DNA of 64,000 bases from Solea solea (GCF_958295425.1 NC_081143.1:23307281-23371280); one strand, 5' to 3'. Counted from the stretch's first letter, positions 22,611 through 35,971 are shown. Notes: generated by a model from the letters alone, not told the origin. Made by a program: numbers and translations.

Positions 22611-25600
22611 TGATTCTGAGACAGACGAGGTACTGATATCAGGCTTTAACGCGACACAGAGAGAGTGAACCTGTCACCTGAGAAATGCCATCGTCTATAA
22701 AATGGCCTGAGAAAACTATGGAGTTTAAGTGATTTCTTTAATGTCACCTGTGCTCACCTGGTGACTTCCACGTGCGGACATAAATACCGAAGGGATTTTG
22801 ATGAGTGTGAAGAGTCGGGAAGGAAACGCTTCTACTTTATGGAGAGAGTTTTGCTGGAAAAACAAACTCCTGCTTTGAAACCTTGAGATTTGCAATTTGA
22901 GCGACGCCACGACGATGTTTTTGCAACTGGAAATTGGCAGATGATACGTGCCATCATCTATTTTCTTCTAAATATCAAATATAATTTATAAAATTGATTG
23001 AAGAAGACCTGAAACTATTGATTGATACCATTAATTCCTCAAGAAAACGCCTACCGATGTTATAAACCAAGTGAGAAGTAGACTCATTTTCCCATTTCAT
23101 TCAAACTGAGCTTTGTCCACAAACAGCAGTCGCCCCCTGGTGGCTAACGCCCTACTTACTGGAACTTCACGTTGCAAACGGGAAGACTGTGTCCATTTTT
23201 ATGTACAGTCAAAAGCCCTTTTGAAAATAATTAGTTTAACATGGAGAGGTGGGCTAAAGTAATTATTCCCAGAGCTTCTCAGTGATTTCAGACGGTAAAG
23301 TTACAGAGGAAGTTACCAAGACTCCGGAAAAATGACCCCAGGGGTAATACTAATCCTGTGCAAAGAGACCAGCAGTAAATATGTGTGTCAATATTCCATC
23401 ATATCCTGTTTACAAGTAGTTTTCCGTGGATTTTTAAGCAGGGAGGCGCTTGAAGAGGCTTCTACAACTATTTAATAAATCTATTCCCAAATGTTGTGGG
23501 CGCTGTGGCGTCATGAGAGGGAAGAGAGGAGATGAGAGAGAGAGAGAGAAAGAGGGAGGCTGGCATTGTTGTTGTACTGACCTGTGTCCTGATCTATATG
23601 TACACCCACGTTTCTTATAATACTACATCTTCTAACATGTGGGCTATTCTAGGCTAATCCTTTTCATATATTCTGCTCTTGCCCATAACTGATAACTTTC
23701 TGGTGGGAGGTTCATAAGATTTTGCCAAAAAATATCTCAAAGGGACATTTGATTCCCACTAGAGACTTTGTATTTTGCCTACAGGTAACTTGATCCCTCG
23801 AGTTGAACATTTGTCTTGGATTTAAGGTGCTACCAGCAGGAAAGCCGCCATTCGAAAATATCTTAAACCTAAAATACCAACAGTTGATGACTGAAAATGT
23901 CGCACTGATTACGCTTCAGCTGTCATTTGTTTGTCATTTCTTGCAGTTTTATTGGTTTTGTTTTTTCTATATCAAGAAGGCCTTGTCTTGTTTTCTGCAT
24001 TTTGGTAATTGAAATCATATTGACCTTGAAATATCTCAGTAAAAAGAGAATTTCAACACACAGAGAGAGAGAAAGAAGAGTCAGGATGCACAGCTGATGA
24101 AGACACACACACCTTTGCCAATAAAGTGTCTCATTGTTATGTGCATTAATGACACACACACGCACACACACCTTCCAGCCTCCCTCAGACACACACCTAC
24201 CCTCCAGCAAGCCCTTGAAAAGTGTTAATTACAGAGAAACCTGATGTGATGTGATGTGCCATTTTCAGAGACACACAGAGATGAAAGGCAGAGCCACGTC
24301 TGCTCTCTCATCTGCCTCACGAAGCTGTCGACACATTCTGACCTTCCCTGGAGGCGTCCAGCTGGGGCTGACGTCTTTTAGAGCCCCAGGTCCCCCTCGG
24401 CTCCTACAGCTGCTTCTTCTCTCTCTCTGTCGACACACACACACACACACACACAACATAAACACTCAAATGCACATTCTTAAAGAAAAAAGAAAAAACT
24501 TAAACATTTACATTTGCCCCAGAACACTTTGAGTAATATCCTCTCTTTTCCACTTTTGTGTACACATCTTGTCAACATGGGCCCTCGGAGCCTTGAGTCG
24601 ATGGTAAGTACGTGACGTCATGGGAGAATCTCAACGCTGAGTGGCCAGTGTGTTGTCGCTATTTTCGCAATCGTTGGCAAATTTCAACTTGAGTGTCAGA
24701 TGCAATTTGTGCGATAGACGCGATGGGCGCAATTTTGTCGCGTCACTGCGCGCCAAACGCCTCTATCCCTGCATTGACTTTGTTTGTAAAGTTGTTGCGC
24801 TGCAAATTGGAGTCGCGTCCGGTGTGAACACAGCATCGTCCAAAGAAACGAAAAAAAAAGAAAAAACACGAGAAGAGCATCACACGTAGAATTGTGTGAA
24901 CTCGTTAGATAGATAAAAAGTCACACACTACAGCTTTAAATACAAATCTGTATCGACCTGCGTCACACGCCTCTGATGATGCGATTACGTAGTGATGTCA
25001 CCTCGCCAAAGTGTCGTATTGTGAGAGCATGGACAGCCCAGCGGTGCAGGGGCCAAATTACAAAAGCATTCTTAAAACACAGACAACTCAGCTGTGGAAC
25101 TCTGTCTGAACTGTTTGAGGAAGTCAGATAAGACGTGTGAGCGTCCTTGAACACCAACGTCAATGTCACTGTGGATTACGCTTAATAAAAGCGTCTGACT
25201 AGTTTCACAATAACCATGGAATAAAAAAAATGCGACAAGCAGACAGTTAAAACCAAGATAACAGAAGCTTTTGGAAATAAAATTCTACAGGATATTCTTC
25301 TACCATGGCTCTGAATCATCATTGCTTGGAGCAATGCTGAAACTATTTCCATATTTAGTAAAAGAAATTATATATATATATATATTTTGCTTTCAGAAAA
25401 CTGATTTACTTCGATAAATATTCACATCATCTTTGTAAAGAAAACAATAAAGCTATTTTCAGGGGGCATAAGAGAAAGAAAAGTGCTTTCTTTTTTTCAC
25501 ATGCAGAGAGGACACAGTCTTAAAGAGGAAGATTCACCACCTGTAAACGATAAACCGACTCGCATGTGGGCAGATGGAGCCTGAAGAGTGTTTGTGAATT

Positions 25601-25883
25601 ATATGATGCAGGAAGAAGAAGAAGCTGCAGGGAACAACTGTAACGTCTCTGTGTATTTTTTTTTTTTTTTTTTTTTTTACAATCATCGTCTCCTCGCCTG
25701 GATTTTATCGTCGCCTGTCGTAATGAAACGCGGCAAATCGCATAAATCCGTTCTGATACAATATGTGATGCAAATGCAATCAGATCCAACGAGAGTGACC
25801 TCACGCTGTGTGAAGTTTTAAGGGCTGAGGCTGTGACTCTGCTCACAGTGTGGTAGTGTAACATGAATGTAAAACAAAACGTC
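22611..25883. other. Spacer without recognised genes
   Basis: Holds a GA run (23537-23551), a CA microsatellite (24433-24455), an AT run (25369-25386) and a T run of more than 20 bases (25656-25678). The 24640-24840 segment, rich in GCGC and TGCGC words and ending in GTGTGAACACAGCAT, resembles hAT-type non-autonomous repeats of fish, but the ends were not found. No gene was recognised. Confidence 0.5.
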
Positions 25884-26071
25884 TGCAGCAAGTTTATATC
25901 ACTTCTAAAAATGCGATATAAAAGTAATCATAACGTTGACTCAACAACACTTAAGAAGACGAAATAACACACTTTTTTAAAGCCTGAATATGTGACCTAT
26001 ACACACACACACACACACTGCCAGGAAGCAGCACAGATCTGTGCCACTGCCTCGTGAGCACTGAGGGTTAA
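25884..26071 (-). mobile_element. Dispersed repeat family X, partial copy 2
   Basis: Matches the 17217-17608 element in the same orientation: TTTATATCACT, CGATATAAAAGTAATCATAA, GTTGACTCAACAACAC, AAAGCCTGAATATGTGACCT and a closing GAGGGTTAA. A CA microsatellite (26001-26020) lies where other copies have the GGATGTCC region. One end of the family is missing. Confidence 0.7.
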
Positions 26072-26399
26072 TCACAATTCAGACTCTACATGAACAGGAT
26101 ATAGATGACAGGGCAGTAACAGTAATGACATGATAAAATGATACCTCTCTGTGTTTAAATGCACATCGCCGTTCATATTTTGTTGACTTAAAGAAGTTAA
26201 AGAAGACTCTCTCATCAATCCCATCACTTTCTGTACTCATGGCAGTTTCAGAGGGAACCTCCAAAGTGTATCCTGCTGCTGAACGCTCACGACACATGAA
26301 TCATTTTAGCCGACGACTGGGATCGATTTAATCCGTCCATTTCTTTCCTTTTTTTTTTTTACTTTGATGGATCCAGATCTGCGGTGACTCTTTTACCTT

Positions 26400-26690
26400 A
26401 AGTACCATTACATGCTCACTCATTGTTAATTATTCAGGCCTGAACGGTAATCACCTCTTTCACTGTGATTTTCAGCGGGGCAGACTGTACATCATCCGCA
26501 TTAGGGACCAAACTGCGCCATAATGTTCAAGGTGATCTATAGCGGACAAATGAGAGGCCTAATTAATAACAGCGGCCTCTCACCGGCACCTCTTGGTCTC
26601 CCTGTTATTATATGTACTTTAGCAGCTTGTGTTCATCGCCTGCTAATTAACCATTGCTTAACATGTAGTGAGGGGGGCGGAGGGGAGGGA
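26400..26690. promoter_or_regulatory. Strong candidate conserved non-coding element
   Basis: A run of complex, non-repetitive sequence contains TTAATTATTCAGGCCTGAAC, CCTAATTAATAACAGCGGCC and CTGCTAATTAACCATTGC. These dense AT-core homeodomain sites embedded in moderate GC are typical of vertebrate developmental enhancers. The open frame across it (26523-26840) runs into a CAG/GCG-rich stretch and lacks splice signals, so I do not call it coding. No alignment was possible. Confidence 0.35.
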
Positions 26691-26703
26691 GGGGCTGACT
26701 CTA

Positions 26704-26727
26704 CAGCAGCAGCAGCAGCAGCAGCAG
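26704..26727. repeat. (CAG)n trinucleotide run
   Basis: Eight CAG/AGC units are followed by GAAGCGATGGCGATGG. Not shown to be coding. Confidence 0.9.
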
Positions 26728-27100
26728 AAGCGATGGCGATGGCGAGCGAGACCCCCAAGATGAGACCCCAAGGAGTGTGGTGTCCTTGGGGACAGCTGGC
26801 GACTGCTGGGCAGAATGGACGGCTGCGTTCACAACCATAAATTCACTGCTTCCTAACTATCTCATTCATCATACACACACACACACACACACAGCAGACT
26901 CCTCTGCACCGTGAACACACCAGTGCTGTACCTCCCCGGGTTTCGTCCTGGTAAATAAAGCATGCAGACAGAGATAGGGGCAGAGAGTGAAAAACATGAG
27001 ATAAGTGCATCAGTGAAATGACCATATGACAATGCACAGCCCTCTATTTCTCCTTGGAATTGGGTGAATTCATTTGTACTATAGGGTGGGGACAATAGTC

Positions 27101-27101
<1 letters not shown>

Positions 27102-27137
<36 letters not shown>
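27102..27137. repeat. (CT)n microsatellite
   Basis: Eighteen CT units in a row. Confidence 0.95.
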
Positions 27138-27143
<6 letters not shown>

Positions 27144-27864
27144 TTCAAAAAATACATTTTCGGCCTCTCTCTCAGCTGGTCACCATTAATTTCAGGATTT
27201 CCTCTGGTCTTTGTAGATACGGGGGTCTGCTGGAGCTGGTTTGGGTGGTGGAATAAATCACATGGCTGCTGCAATGCAGAATATGATCTCATGCAACAGC
27301 AGCACGGTGACATAAACAACATGTGTTTGTGTTGTAGCAGAGAGGCAGAGGCAGAGGCAGAGCCTCGCCTGCAGGCTTACAGTATGTTGCTGGTTACACT
27401 GATGCACAGGCTTTTTGTTCCTGGTTTCTCAGCCAAAACACTTCTTTAGCACATTCTGTACTGAGAGAATAAAGTTCCTTAAGTGCATCAGAGAACTATG
27501 GTGGCCTTTGCATACCTTTAGACATTCTTCCTCTTTCACTCGCTCTACTGTTTCCACCTTCTTCTTCTTCCTCAGTTTATGCATCAGGTTTCTGTGGGTG
27601 AAGCAATCCTCCTTCGATTGAGTTGTAAGCTTTCGCCTCAGAATGGGAAACACATGTCTGTGTAGTGGAACTAGGTGGCGGCTTCAAAAGAAATACTGTA
27701 TATAAAAGGCTATGAAAACCAAGCAGTAATAAACTTACACAAACATACTTATGCATAGTTTTTTCAATTGTACACACTGTAACCAGGTCTCTTTCTTTTT
27801 GTGATGTTTTGTGATGTTTTGGGGGGATTTCTGTGACACTGTGACAATGTCATTTTAGACATTT

Positions 27865-28330
27865 TTGGGCCCAAACCCAGAGGCCCCATGACCACCAGGG
27901 GGTCCCCTGGAGCATTTCATTATTATTTTGTTATTTTTATTTCATAATTTTATTTTTATTTGTTTGTGCACAGTGATAACAGTGCGTCTTTTGCCCATTT
28001 TACATGATTTTTCTTAACGTATTTTGTTTCATTATCTTTTTACAGTTTACAATTTATTGTTTTTGTTTACAACACTGTTTTTGTGAAGTAACAAGGTGCT
28101 GTTTTACTCAGTTATATACTCTCATTGTTGCTTTAATATTTAATGATAATATCATATAATTATTTACTGACTTATTTTTTATAACTTAGTTATTGTCACG
28201 GTTAGAATAAATGCATTGTTTTATTGATTTAGTATACTTTTTGGCGCCATATTTGCCTCGTAGTATTGTGCCACTTTGAAAGCCATTCTTCTTTATTTTG
28301 TTATTATTATCATTATTATCATTATTATTA

Positions 28331-28362
<32 letters not shown>

Positions 28363-28542
28363 GTTGTTGTTTTGTTACTATTTAAGATTAAAGCCAATAA
28401 AAGGGTAAGGCAGCAACAACAGCTACAACTGTGCAGAATTCCCCCTGGATCATCATGTCATGTATTGCTTTATTACTGGTGTCAAAAAGGACCTCACAAT
28501 CTAATTTTGCTTAGGGCCCCATGAAACCTTGGGCCGGCCCTG
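27865..28542. mobile_element. hAT-like non-autonomous element remnant
   Basis: The right end reads GGGCCCCATGAAACCTTGGG then CCGGCCCTG, which in reverse is the CAGGGCCGGCCC start common to hAT-type elements in fish. The left part has a related GAGGCCCCATGACCACCAGG text. In between lies AT-rich non-coding DNA with a long ATT microsatellite (28296-28372). No transposase frame is present. The left border is approximate. Confidence 0.5.
28296..28372. repeat. (ATT)n microsatellite
   Basis: A long ATT/ATC trinucleotide run that reads as poly-Ile in one frame, which explains the odd open frame here. Confidence 0.95.
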
Positions 28543-28936
28543 CCTAAACCTAACCCCCAATCAACCCAGGAAACGCTTCATCAATGGAGCGCTGCAAGTG
28601 TAACTGAGTTGTATTTATGAAGATAAACATGTGTGAAGTGAAGAGCACACTGAGCAGACGCTCACAGACTGTCTGAACCTTCAGAGCTGTGACGGTTCGG
28701 TGCTCGACCTTCATCAGGCAAACAGTAAACAAAAACAATGTGTTGACGGCTCGCACACTTGATGGCTTCTCATTTTTAAGAAATAATGTCTCCTTGCTAC
28801 TTTTTTGTCTTTACACACCTGTTGATTTGCACTTTTTCCCTCCTGTTTTTTTCCTGTTGAGAAACATTCGGAGCAAAATCTTGTTTGTAGCTGTCATCAC
28901 ATCTATTTTTGGAGACAGTGGCACCGTCTAAAAGAC

Positions 28937-28965
28937 AGGAGGAGGAGGAGGAGGAGGAGGAGGAG
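28937..28965. repeat. (GGA)n microsatellite
   Basis: About nine GGA units. It also lies just upstream of a degraded LINE end. Confidence 0.93.
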
Positions 28966-29054
28966 CTGGAGGTGTCAGAGCTGAAGATGCTGAGACGTTT
29001 GTCGGCTGTGACGGGATGGACAGGATTAGAGATGAGCAATATTCCAGGGACAGC

Positions 29055-29310
29055 TCAAGGTTGAGCGGTTTGGAGAGTGGAGGTTGAGATGAGTTTGGTC
29101 ACGTGCAGAGGAGAGGGACAGTGATTATGTTGGACAAAGGATGATGAAGATGGAGCTGCCGGACAGGAGGAGAAAGTGGAAGACCACAGGAAGGTTCATG
29201 GATGCTGTGAAGGAGGACATGTGGACAGTTGGTGTAACTGAAGAGGACACAAGGGAGAGGACAAGATGGAGGCAGATTTGTCTTGATATGAAGGGAAATC
29301 CTTAACATAC
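29055..29310 (+). mobile_element. Degraded RTE-like LINE, C-terminal end of the polymerase
   Basis: Read in the plus strand, the frame gives DYVGQRMMKMELPDRRR, then GRFMDAVKEDMWTVGVTEED and RTRWRQI. This is the pattern at the C-terminus of fish RTE-type retrotransposon proteins (GHV..R, K.M.M...G.RRRGRPK.R.MD.V.EDM...G..EED..DR..WR). The left part is frame-broken and the endonuclease and reverse transcriptase core are absent. It is a dead 5'-truncated copy. Family naming is from recall of the motif. Confidence 0.75.
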
Positions 29311-29800
29311 AAGTAGATTTTTTTCCCCTGTAACTTTAAATTAAAGGTCTCTCATGTGTGAATATTTCATACAGATGAAAACAATGTATATATATACGCA
29401 TTTCAGATTTATGCTCTACACTCACACACATAACTGAGGTCTGTAACCTCTACAAAAACAACGTTCCAGGTCCATTGTCCGAGCAGACTTTGCGTCAGAG
29501 GCTGTATTGGAACCTGATTTGTACATTTAAGAGACTTCCTTCATTTTTACACATCTCCGCTCAATTTTCTAATCATTTATTTTTTTTTTGCCCTCATTTC
29601 ACTCTGACCCTTTAAGTGATTTTAGAGACACAGGACAAGTAAAGCTGCCTTAAAAAGAAATATCTTTCTCTTGAATGAATCAACGTTTTTATACTTCTTC
29701 TGCTGCGTTTCCAATATTAATTCTGTTATCTGTGAATCAATCATAATTAGTCCTGCTGCAAGCCAAATGACCAGGACTGAATGCAATATGAGGAGGTCCA

Positions 29801-29841
29801 CAGGAGGAGGAAGAGGAGGAAGAGGAGGAGGAGGAGGAGGA
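29801..29841. repeat. (GGA)n-rich tract
   Basis: Imperfect GGA/AGA run of about 13 units. Confidence 0.9.
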
Positions 29842-30195
29842 AAGGAATGGGAGAGGAATGGGAGACATGTTTCTACTGCCCTCCAGTGTTCACAAGTGGA
29901 ACTTTGAGGCACAAAAGGTGCTGGTGCTCCTTTAGCCAGGAATCTGTAACATGAGACACTTGTTTATGTCTGTTTCTCTGTTGTTAATACATGTAAATGG
30001 TGTTATAATAATAATTATAATAGTGTTTAAATTACTTATATGACATTTAAATGTCTAAATACACAGTTAACATTACAACTGGCACATAAACACAGGTTTT
30101 AGTGATCACAATAATGATGGCTCTTTCCAGTGTCATGTACGCCGGGACAGTGTGAGTTAACCAGCATCCATCCAAACAACCATTGTTTACCACTT

Positions 30196-30200
<5 letters not shown>

Positions 30201-30234
<34 letters not shown>
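30201..30234. repeat. (GT)n microsatellite
   Basis: Seventeen GT units. A second shorter run is at 30822-30840 and a CT run at 31021-31040. Confidence 0.95.
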
Positions 30235-30235
<1 letters not shown>

Positions 30236-31261
30236 CTTTTGCTACAAACATTTAAGTTTAAAATATTATTAAAGTGTGTGTAAAGCAAAGGCGTGAGTGG
30301 CTGAGGTCCTGTGAAAAAAATGACAACTGTGGTGTAAAGACATGAAAACGATAAATATTAGAAAAAGAGTTAGTATAACGCCTCCTCAAATCCTGTAACA
30401 ATATAAAAAACCCTCTTTAAAAATTAGCGTTTTACAGTCACTCCTGAGTAACTGACCCTTCTCCTACACTACTGCTTTTTGCTTTTTCTAGCTATAATTC
30501 TACATAATTTTACATTGGCAAGGTGGTTAGTAACACATTTTCCTGTGTGGGTGACTAAGTCAGAAGAATTTGTTTTTATTATTATTGCTTTGGATGTAGT
30601 TTAGTGTTTTCAGAATGAAATAAATATGAATATACATCAGTCTGCTACATTAGCATTAGTCCAACACTGATCAGCGTTATTTTATATTGTATATGTAAGT
30701 GTTTAATGAACTGGACACTTAATGTAGTGTAAATGTCACTGGTGATAACTCTTTTCATGTGGCCGAGTTGTAAAAGAAAAATCTGCTTGGCTCCAAAACA
30801 AGTTAGGCTGGATGTATATACGTGTGTGTGTGTGTGTGTGGGAGATTGAAGTGAACACATCTATTGTCTCCGTCTCACGCTGCCAGCAGGTAAAATGGTT
30901 AAACCCTCCACAGTTGTGCGTTTACTCATTAGATTTATGTCATCATATGTCATCATGTTTTCATAAGTGCAATGTTTTCAGTCTCACATGTTCCACACAA
31001 AAACACACAACTATTCATCGCTCTCTCTCTCTCTCTCTCTGGCTCTGGCTCTCTCTGTCAAGGCGGTCCAAATGGCACAGTCTTTTTGCTTCAGTATTAA
31101 TGAATTCTGTTTGTTTTGGGAACAGCGCGTCTCCTCTTCTCCTCCACAGTTGGGTTAGGGATATCTCACGGATCCATCCATTTGGAGGCCGTGAGGCTGT
31201 GGGCTGCGTTCCTCCACACGTGTGTTGTGTCTTCCACTCTTCACACAGACCGTGCACCCAT

Positions 31262-31706
31262 GGTAAATTGCTGTGGGAATAATACACAACTCCTTATATG
31301 GACATCCTGAGGTTGTGTGTTTATAGGTCACATACTCAGGCTTTAAATAATTAGTTTTTTTTGTTGAGTCAAAGTTATAATTTATTTTATATCACATTTT
31401 TAGCAATAACTGTGCAGAAGTCACAAACATAGACCATTTTTCTTTTCTTTTTGTGCATAAAAAGGAGCCATGTGAAGTTTGAGAGTTTGTGACGTATTTC
31501 CAAATGTCACAAATTCAATCCGATTTGAAACATTATGAGTCCTTTTTGCTCAGGTGTGTTTATATAGTTGGTGAAAATGAAAAAATGTTGCCTAGGTTGT
31601 GCTGAAAAAAAAAGGACATACGACATTCTATATTGCACATTCTTATAGTTTCTGTATATACTGTACGTTTTAACATAGTAATGGCTCTGAGTTCTAAGGG
31701 TTAAAG
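31262..31706 (+). mobile_element. Dispersed repeat family X, copy 3
   Basis: The longest clear copy in this orientation. It opens with GGTAAATTGCTGTGGGAATA, runs through TATAGGTCACATACTCAGGC and GTTGAGTCAAAGTTATAATT, and closes with CTAAGGGTTAAAG. The closing motif is the complement of the TTAACCCT-type end seen at the other side of the copy at 60745. The element therefore has short inverted ends. Non-coding. Confidence 0.78.
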
Positions 31707-33340
31707 ATTGCCATACAATAAGTCAAATATCATCAAATGGAAGCTGTTTAAAGACCAAATAGGAACTCTCTGTGCTTCTGCAGTTACTGCAGGAGTTTTA
31801 TTTTTCTCAATAAATATCACAGCACAAGCATTTTTTAGACCAAAATACTTTCAAGCATGAGTACTTTTCCCATTTGGTCACTTGGACGCAGACATATTAG
31901 ATTCCCTTTATGTTGTTGAGCGGGTGATATTTAACTCACTTTGGTCATAGGTTTAAGGGGAAATGGGAACATTAGCGATAGGTAGTGAGAATTAGTGACA
32001 TTTTATGGTGAGACCACAGGGTGCAACAAACGCGAGACTCCGCCTCCCCCCAGCCCTCTCTCTTTTCCAAGTGAATCAGGGGAAATGTGGTGGCCTTCAA
32101 GCACCGGGAAAAGACGTAAAACCTCTGCATGTTTTGGCGTAACTGCGTTAATGTAAACTGGTGACAGTATGACTGAAAACATAAAGAGGTGAATCCTACT
32201 GCCCCAAAAACCTGGTTCTATGGCGGTTTGATGGGATAAAAGCTTCTAGTCCCCACCTGCCCCTGCCCTGCTACTGTATACACACACAAACACCCACTCA
32301 GTCAGGTCTGATAGTTTTGCTTGACAGAGCTTGTTTCAAGGACACAGCAGCTTTAAATACATAAAAAGACATATTCTCAGGCTATGGAAACCAAACTTTT
32401 TTTTTAAAATTGAAATCGATTATACGCATACCCGTGGGTCGTTAATTCAATTTATGCAAATTAGACTTCTTAAATGTCACGCACTGAATCTATATAAGAG
32501 CTGCTGAAAAATCCAGGGTCTGTATTTATTTCTGTTGAAGTAAAAATGTAGAAACTAAGTAGAAATATTTGTAACATATGAAATGAAGTGCATGGTTCCC
32601 TCCATTAGGAATGTCATGTTTTCATTGTTGTCTGTCAGCAGGATTATTCAGAAACTACTGACCTGCTTTTAACCCCAGTGTTTTTGTTCGATTTCCACGT
32701 TACAGTTTTGAAGAGCAGTGAAATTGAATTTAGCGGATTAACCCAAACAAAAACAAACAAAAAAGTAGATATATTGATCATTCTACATTCCTGCCTGACA
32801 TTTCAAAGTTTCTTGTGGCATTTCATACCTGAATTTCAAAAACTCGAGTAACCCACTTATCTAGATTAGCCATAAGAAATGTAATCACTTATCTTACCCT
32901 TGAAGGAGTTTTTAAATGCCACCAACTAAAGCTCACCACAAATTCGACCTGAAAAGGTGATTTTCATACATTTTCTCCTCAGGGCTGTGTTTTTCTCCTG
33001 TAGTCTAATCACATGTCAGCTCAAGTCTTCTTTTAAATCATTTTCCCCCCCTGCCAGAGAGAGACATAAGAGAGGAAATCGTGGATGTTCCTGAGCTTCC
33101 TGACTGATTTTAAGATGCTCAGACTGGAAGTACAGACACTCAGCACAAGTAATGTCAAACTGTTTACACGCCTTTTGCTTTAATGTCAAAAGACTCTCTA
33201 CAAGAGCGTTAAAAGTTACAATTCCGCAGCTTCTCAGAAACCTCTTGGTGTTCTGGCTTCTCTCTCCCCCGTACTTCATAAAACAACAGCAGCATAAGAG
33301 TTTGCTTCTTCCTTTACACGGCATTGCTTAAGTGCTGCGA
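31707..33340. other. Spacer without recognised genes
   Basis: Holds the second copy of the short GTCTGATAG..TTGCTTGACAGAGC repeat (about 32300-32330). The minus-strand open frame at 33016-33324 (102 codons, Cys-rich start) has no recognisable motif and no supporting splice sites. Confidence 0.5.
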
Positions 33341-33344
33341 AGCC

Positions 33345-33467
33345 ATGAGGGAAGCAATCAGTCTGCGCCGAGCCCACAAGGAGCACTTGGACAGAGCTAT
33401 TGCATTAGCAGACTGTTACCTCCCCTCTTCAGAGTCTGAGCAAGGTCAGGAGCCAGACTCCAGAGAG
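33345..33467 (+). other. Candidate coding exon, gene unknown
   Basis: Starting from an ATG, the frame reads MREAISLRRAHKEHLDRAIA then LADCYLPSSESEQGQEPDS and RE, and stops exactly at a donor-like GTACGT after a whole codon. The segment has charged helical character and third-base variety like real coding DNA. No partner exon was found downstream on the plus strand and I do not recognise the protein. It may be a first exon, a relic, or chance. Confidence 0.22.
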
Positions 33468-34949
33468 GTACGTGGACTCAACAAAACACACTCAGGAGCA
33501 CAGAAAAGGTCACAGTGCTGAGACGATTGCAGCAGCAGAAAGCCCCGACTTTTTACAAGCTGGAAACCATGCAGCAGAGACGTGGTGGCTCTTAATAGGC
33601 ACCGGGGACACACAGCTACAACACGGATGAGCTTCTTTGAGGTTTGTCTGTTTTGTTAGAGCACAACGTTTGCTCACCAGCAGGTAGGGCCAAATGGTAA
33701 CAACCATATCTATTATGTCACCCATAAGAATCTGAACTCATGATTCATTTTAATGGTGCCATGATGAGGTTTTGTAAGCGGATGATCATACAAGATGTCA
33801 ATCACAAGCCCAAACATTAGTGCAATGCTTTATCATCTATTTCCCTCTAAATGGGAACATAATTGACATAATCTTCTATTGAAGAAGAGCTGAAACTAGT
33901 AAGACCACGTCCATTTTTCCATAAACACTCTGTGTGTATGGCTGGATATTAGAAGCCTGGTAAAGGAGCAGAGGGCAGCACTTTTCTGCGCCTAAGGAGC
34001 AATGGGGATTGGGTACCCATTGACCCATCCTGGGATTTGACCTAGTGACCCCCCTGCTGCCCTCAAACTTCACTACTGTGGTATCAAACAAATGTGTTGT
34101 AAGGAGTTCATCTCGGCGTCACTGAGCCATAATTACGCAGCACACTCGCTGACCGAACGAACAGTGCTCATGATTGGCTGTCTAATGGCAAGCAGGAAGT
34201 TATGGCTAAAACTACAGATCTTTACCTTAATATGAAGTATAATTTATTTTGTTCAAACTCATTTCTGCTGGTATCACTCTCTAAATCCAGACCTGGGCTA
34301 CTGATGATGATCTGACCTCTTTGTTCCTGACGTAAGGTTAACTGGAAATGGGAAAAAAACATAATTACGTTAACAGCATGCATGCTTTTATTTTGAAGCC
34401 GACTTTTTTTTCTCAATTTACCTGTGTGTGTGCGTTTGTATGCGAGATGAGATGCACAAATAAACAAATGCAACGTGAAACTATTGTTTTGGGCGTTTTT
34501 ACTAAGCCTACTTTAATTTTTCATTGCCTAATCATAACATGTATTCTTACCAGTTGCTGCATGTGAAAACAACACAATTACAACTGTTTTTCATACAGAG
34601 ATAAAATACTGAGTAAAAATGAGCTCAGCCTGTTGATCCAGCCCTCAACAATATTCTCTGTCTCTCTGGGAAAACTAATTGCCCACCCCTGCTCTAATCC
34701 TACACAGCCAGAGACATCAGAGTAGTTTTACCTGAGGAAAACAGCAGAGTGGATGAAGACAGATGGATCTAATTCCTCCTCAGGTGAAAACCAGTGACCA
34801 CAGGACTCTTCAAACTCCTTCTGTCACTTCACAAGTACCTACGAGGTTCCCCATTGCAGGACCAGGACCTGTTACATAATGTATCGTCGTCATGCCTAGC
34901 ACTACCTACCTTCCATGTTAACAAGTTTAATTTCAGTCTTATTAGCCAT

Positions 34950-35100
34950 GACATGTATTGTCTACCACTTTACCCTCCACATGAGGGTCACAGAGCTGCT
35001 AGAAAAGTGTCCAATTTACCACTGCATGTTTTGGGGATGTCAAAGGAAACCAGAGAACCATAGAGAACCCTCATGCACACGATGAGAACATGCCAACTCC
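34950..35100. mobile_element. Degraded fish L2-type repeat fragment
   Basis: CTACCACTTTACCCTCCACA, GAGGGTCACAGAG, TTTTGGGGATGTCAAAGGAA, ACCAGAGAACC and GAGAACATGCCAACTCC follow the order of the widespread fish repeat that also occurs at 56545-56725 and 63430-63600, in a worn form. Confidence 0.6.
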
Positions 35101-35971
35101 ATTTTTTTGATGGGAACTTGGAACCTGTTGTTACAGAGCTCATTTCACGTTTGTCATAGCTGAAGCTAATGACATTAAATCTAGTTTATCATAAATTTTT
35201 TCTGCTATTTTCGTTTCCTACATTGCAATCACCCATCTGTACCAATGAGCACTATTCTGATTAACAGCCGAGTCAAGTCACATCATTTTTCTCACATTGC
35301 TCTCTTCAGTTTCACATGAAACTTTTCCTTTAGAGTCAACATGATTACATCATTTGTGCAGAACTGTCAGCTGCTCACTCTCTCTGCCAATCACCTGTTC
35401 CATCACATGCATGCCTTTAGATTTTTCTCACAGGATTGACATCTGGTGATGGAGCTGAACTGAACTCACTGAACTGTCACGTTTATTAGACCACTTTGCT
35501 TCATGACATGGAGCATCACCATGGAAACAGCCCAGACAATGGTTAACTGTGCCCATGATGGAATGCTTTTATCAGCTTTTACCCCACATACTAGACATGC
35601 AAAACCCCATGAAATCAGCTCTAATTGCGTCATGTCAACACCACACTTCTTTCCCTTGTGTTAACTGAATATGTTGATCAGTATCTATTTTAAGCATGTT
35701 TATGTATCCATGTATATGGGATAGCTGTATTTTTGATGGATTGTTTACATGGTCATGCACTTCAGTACAATGGAATCAAACACAGCTGTCAAAACTATAC
35801 TATAAGTCTATAAACAATTAACACCCCAGTGTTTTCACTTGTCTTGCCCAAATAATATTTTTCAAACCTTTTAAAAACACTGCAGTCTTTTAAAAAGCAA
35901 TTTTGCTACAGGCACATGTCAATGTGAAATAAGTCAACAGCAGACAGGCAGCTTTCCTCTGGTTGATTTTT

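Noticed and set aside
24641..24889. 82-codon plus-strand open frame.
   Set aside because: The segment resembles a fish non-autonomous repeat with GCGC words and a GTGTGAACACAGCAT end; no coding support.
30812..31282. 156-codon plus-strand open frame.
   Set aside because: Runs through GT and CT microsatellites; the composition follows the repeats and no domain is visible.
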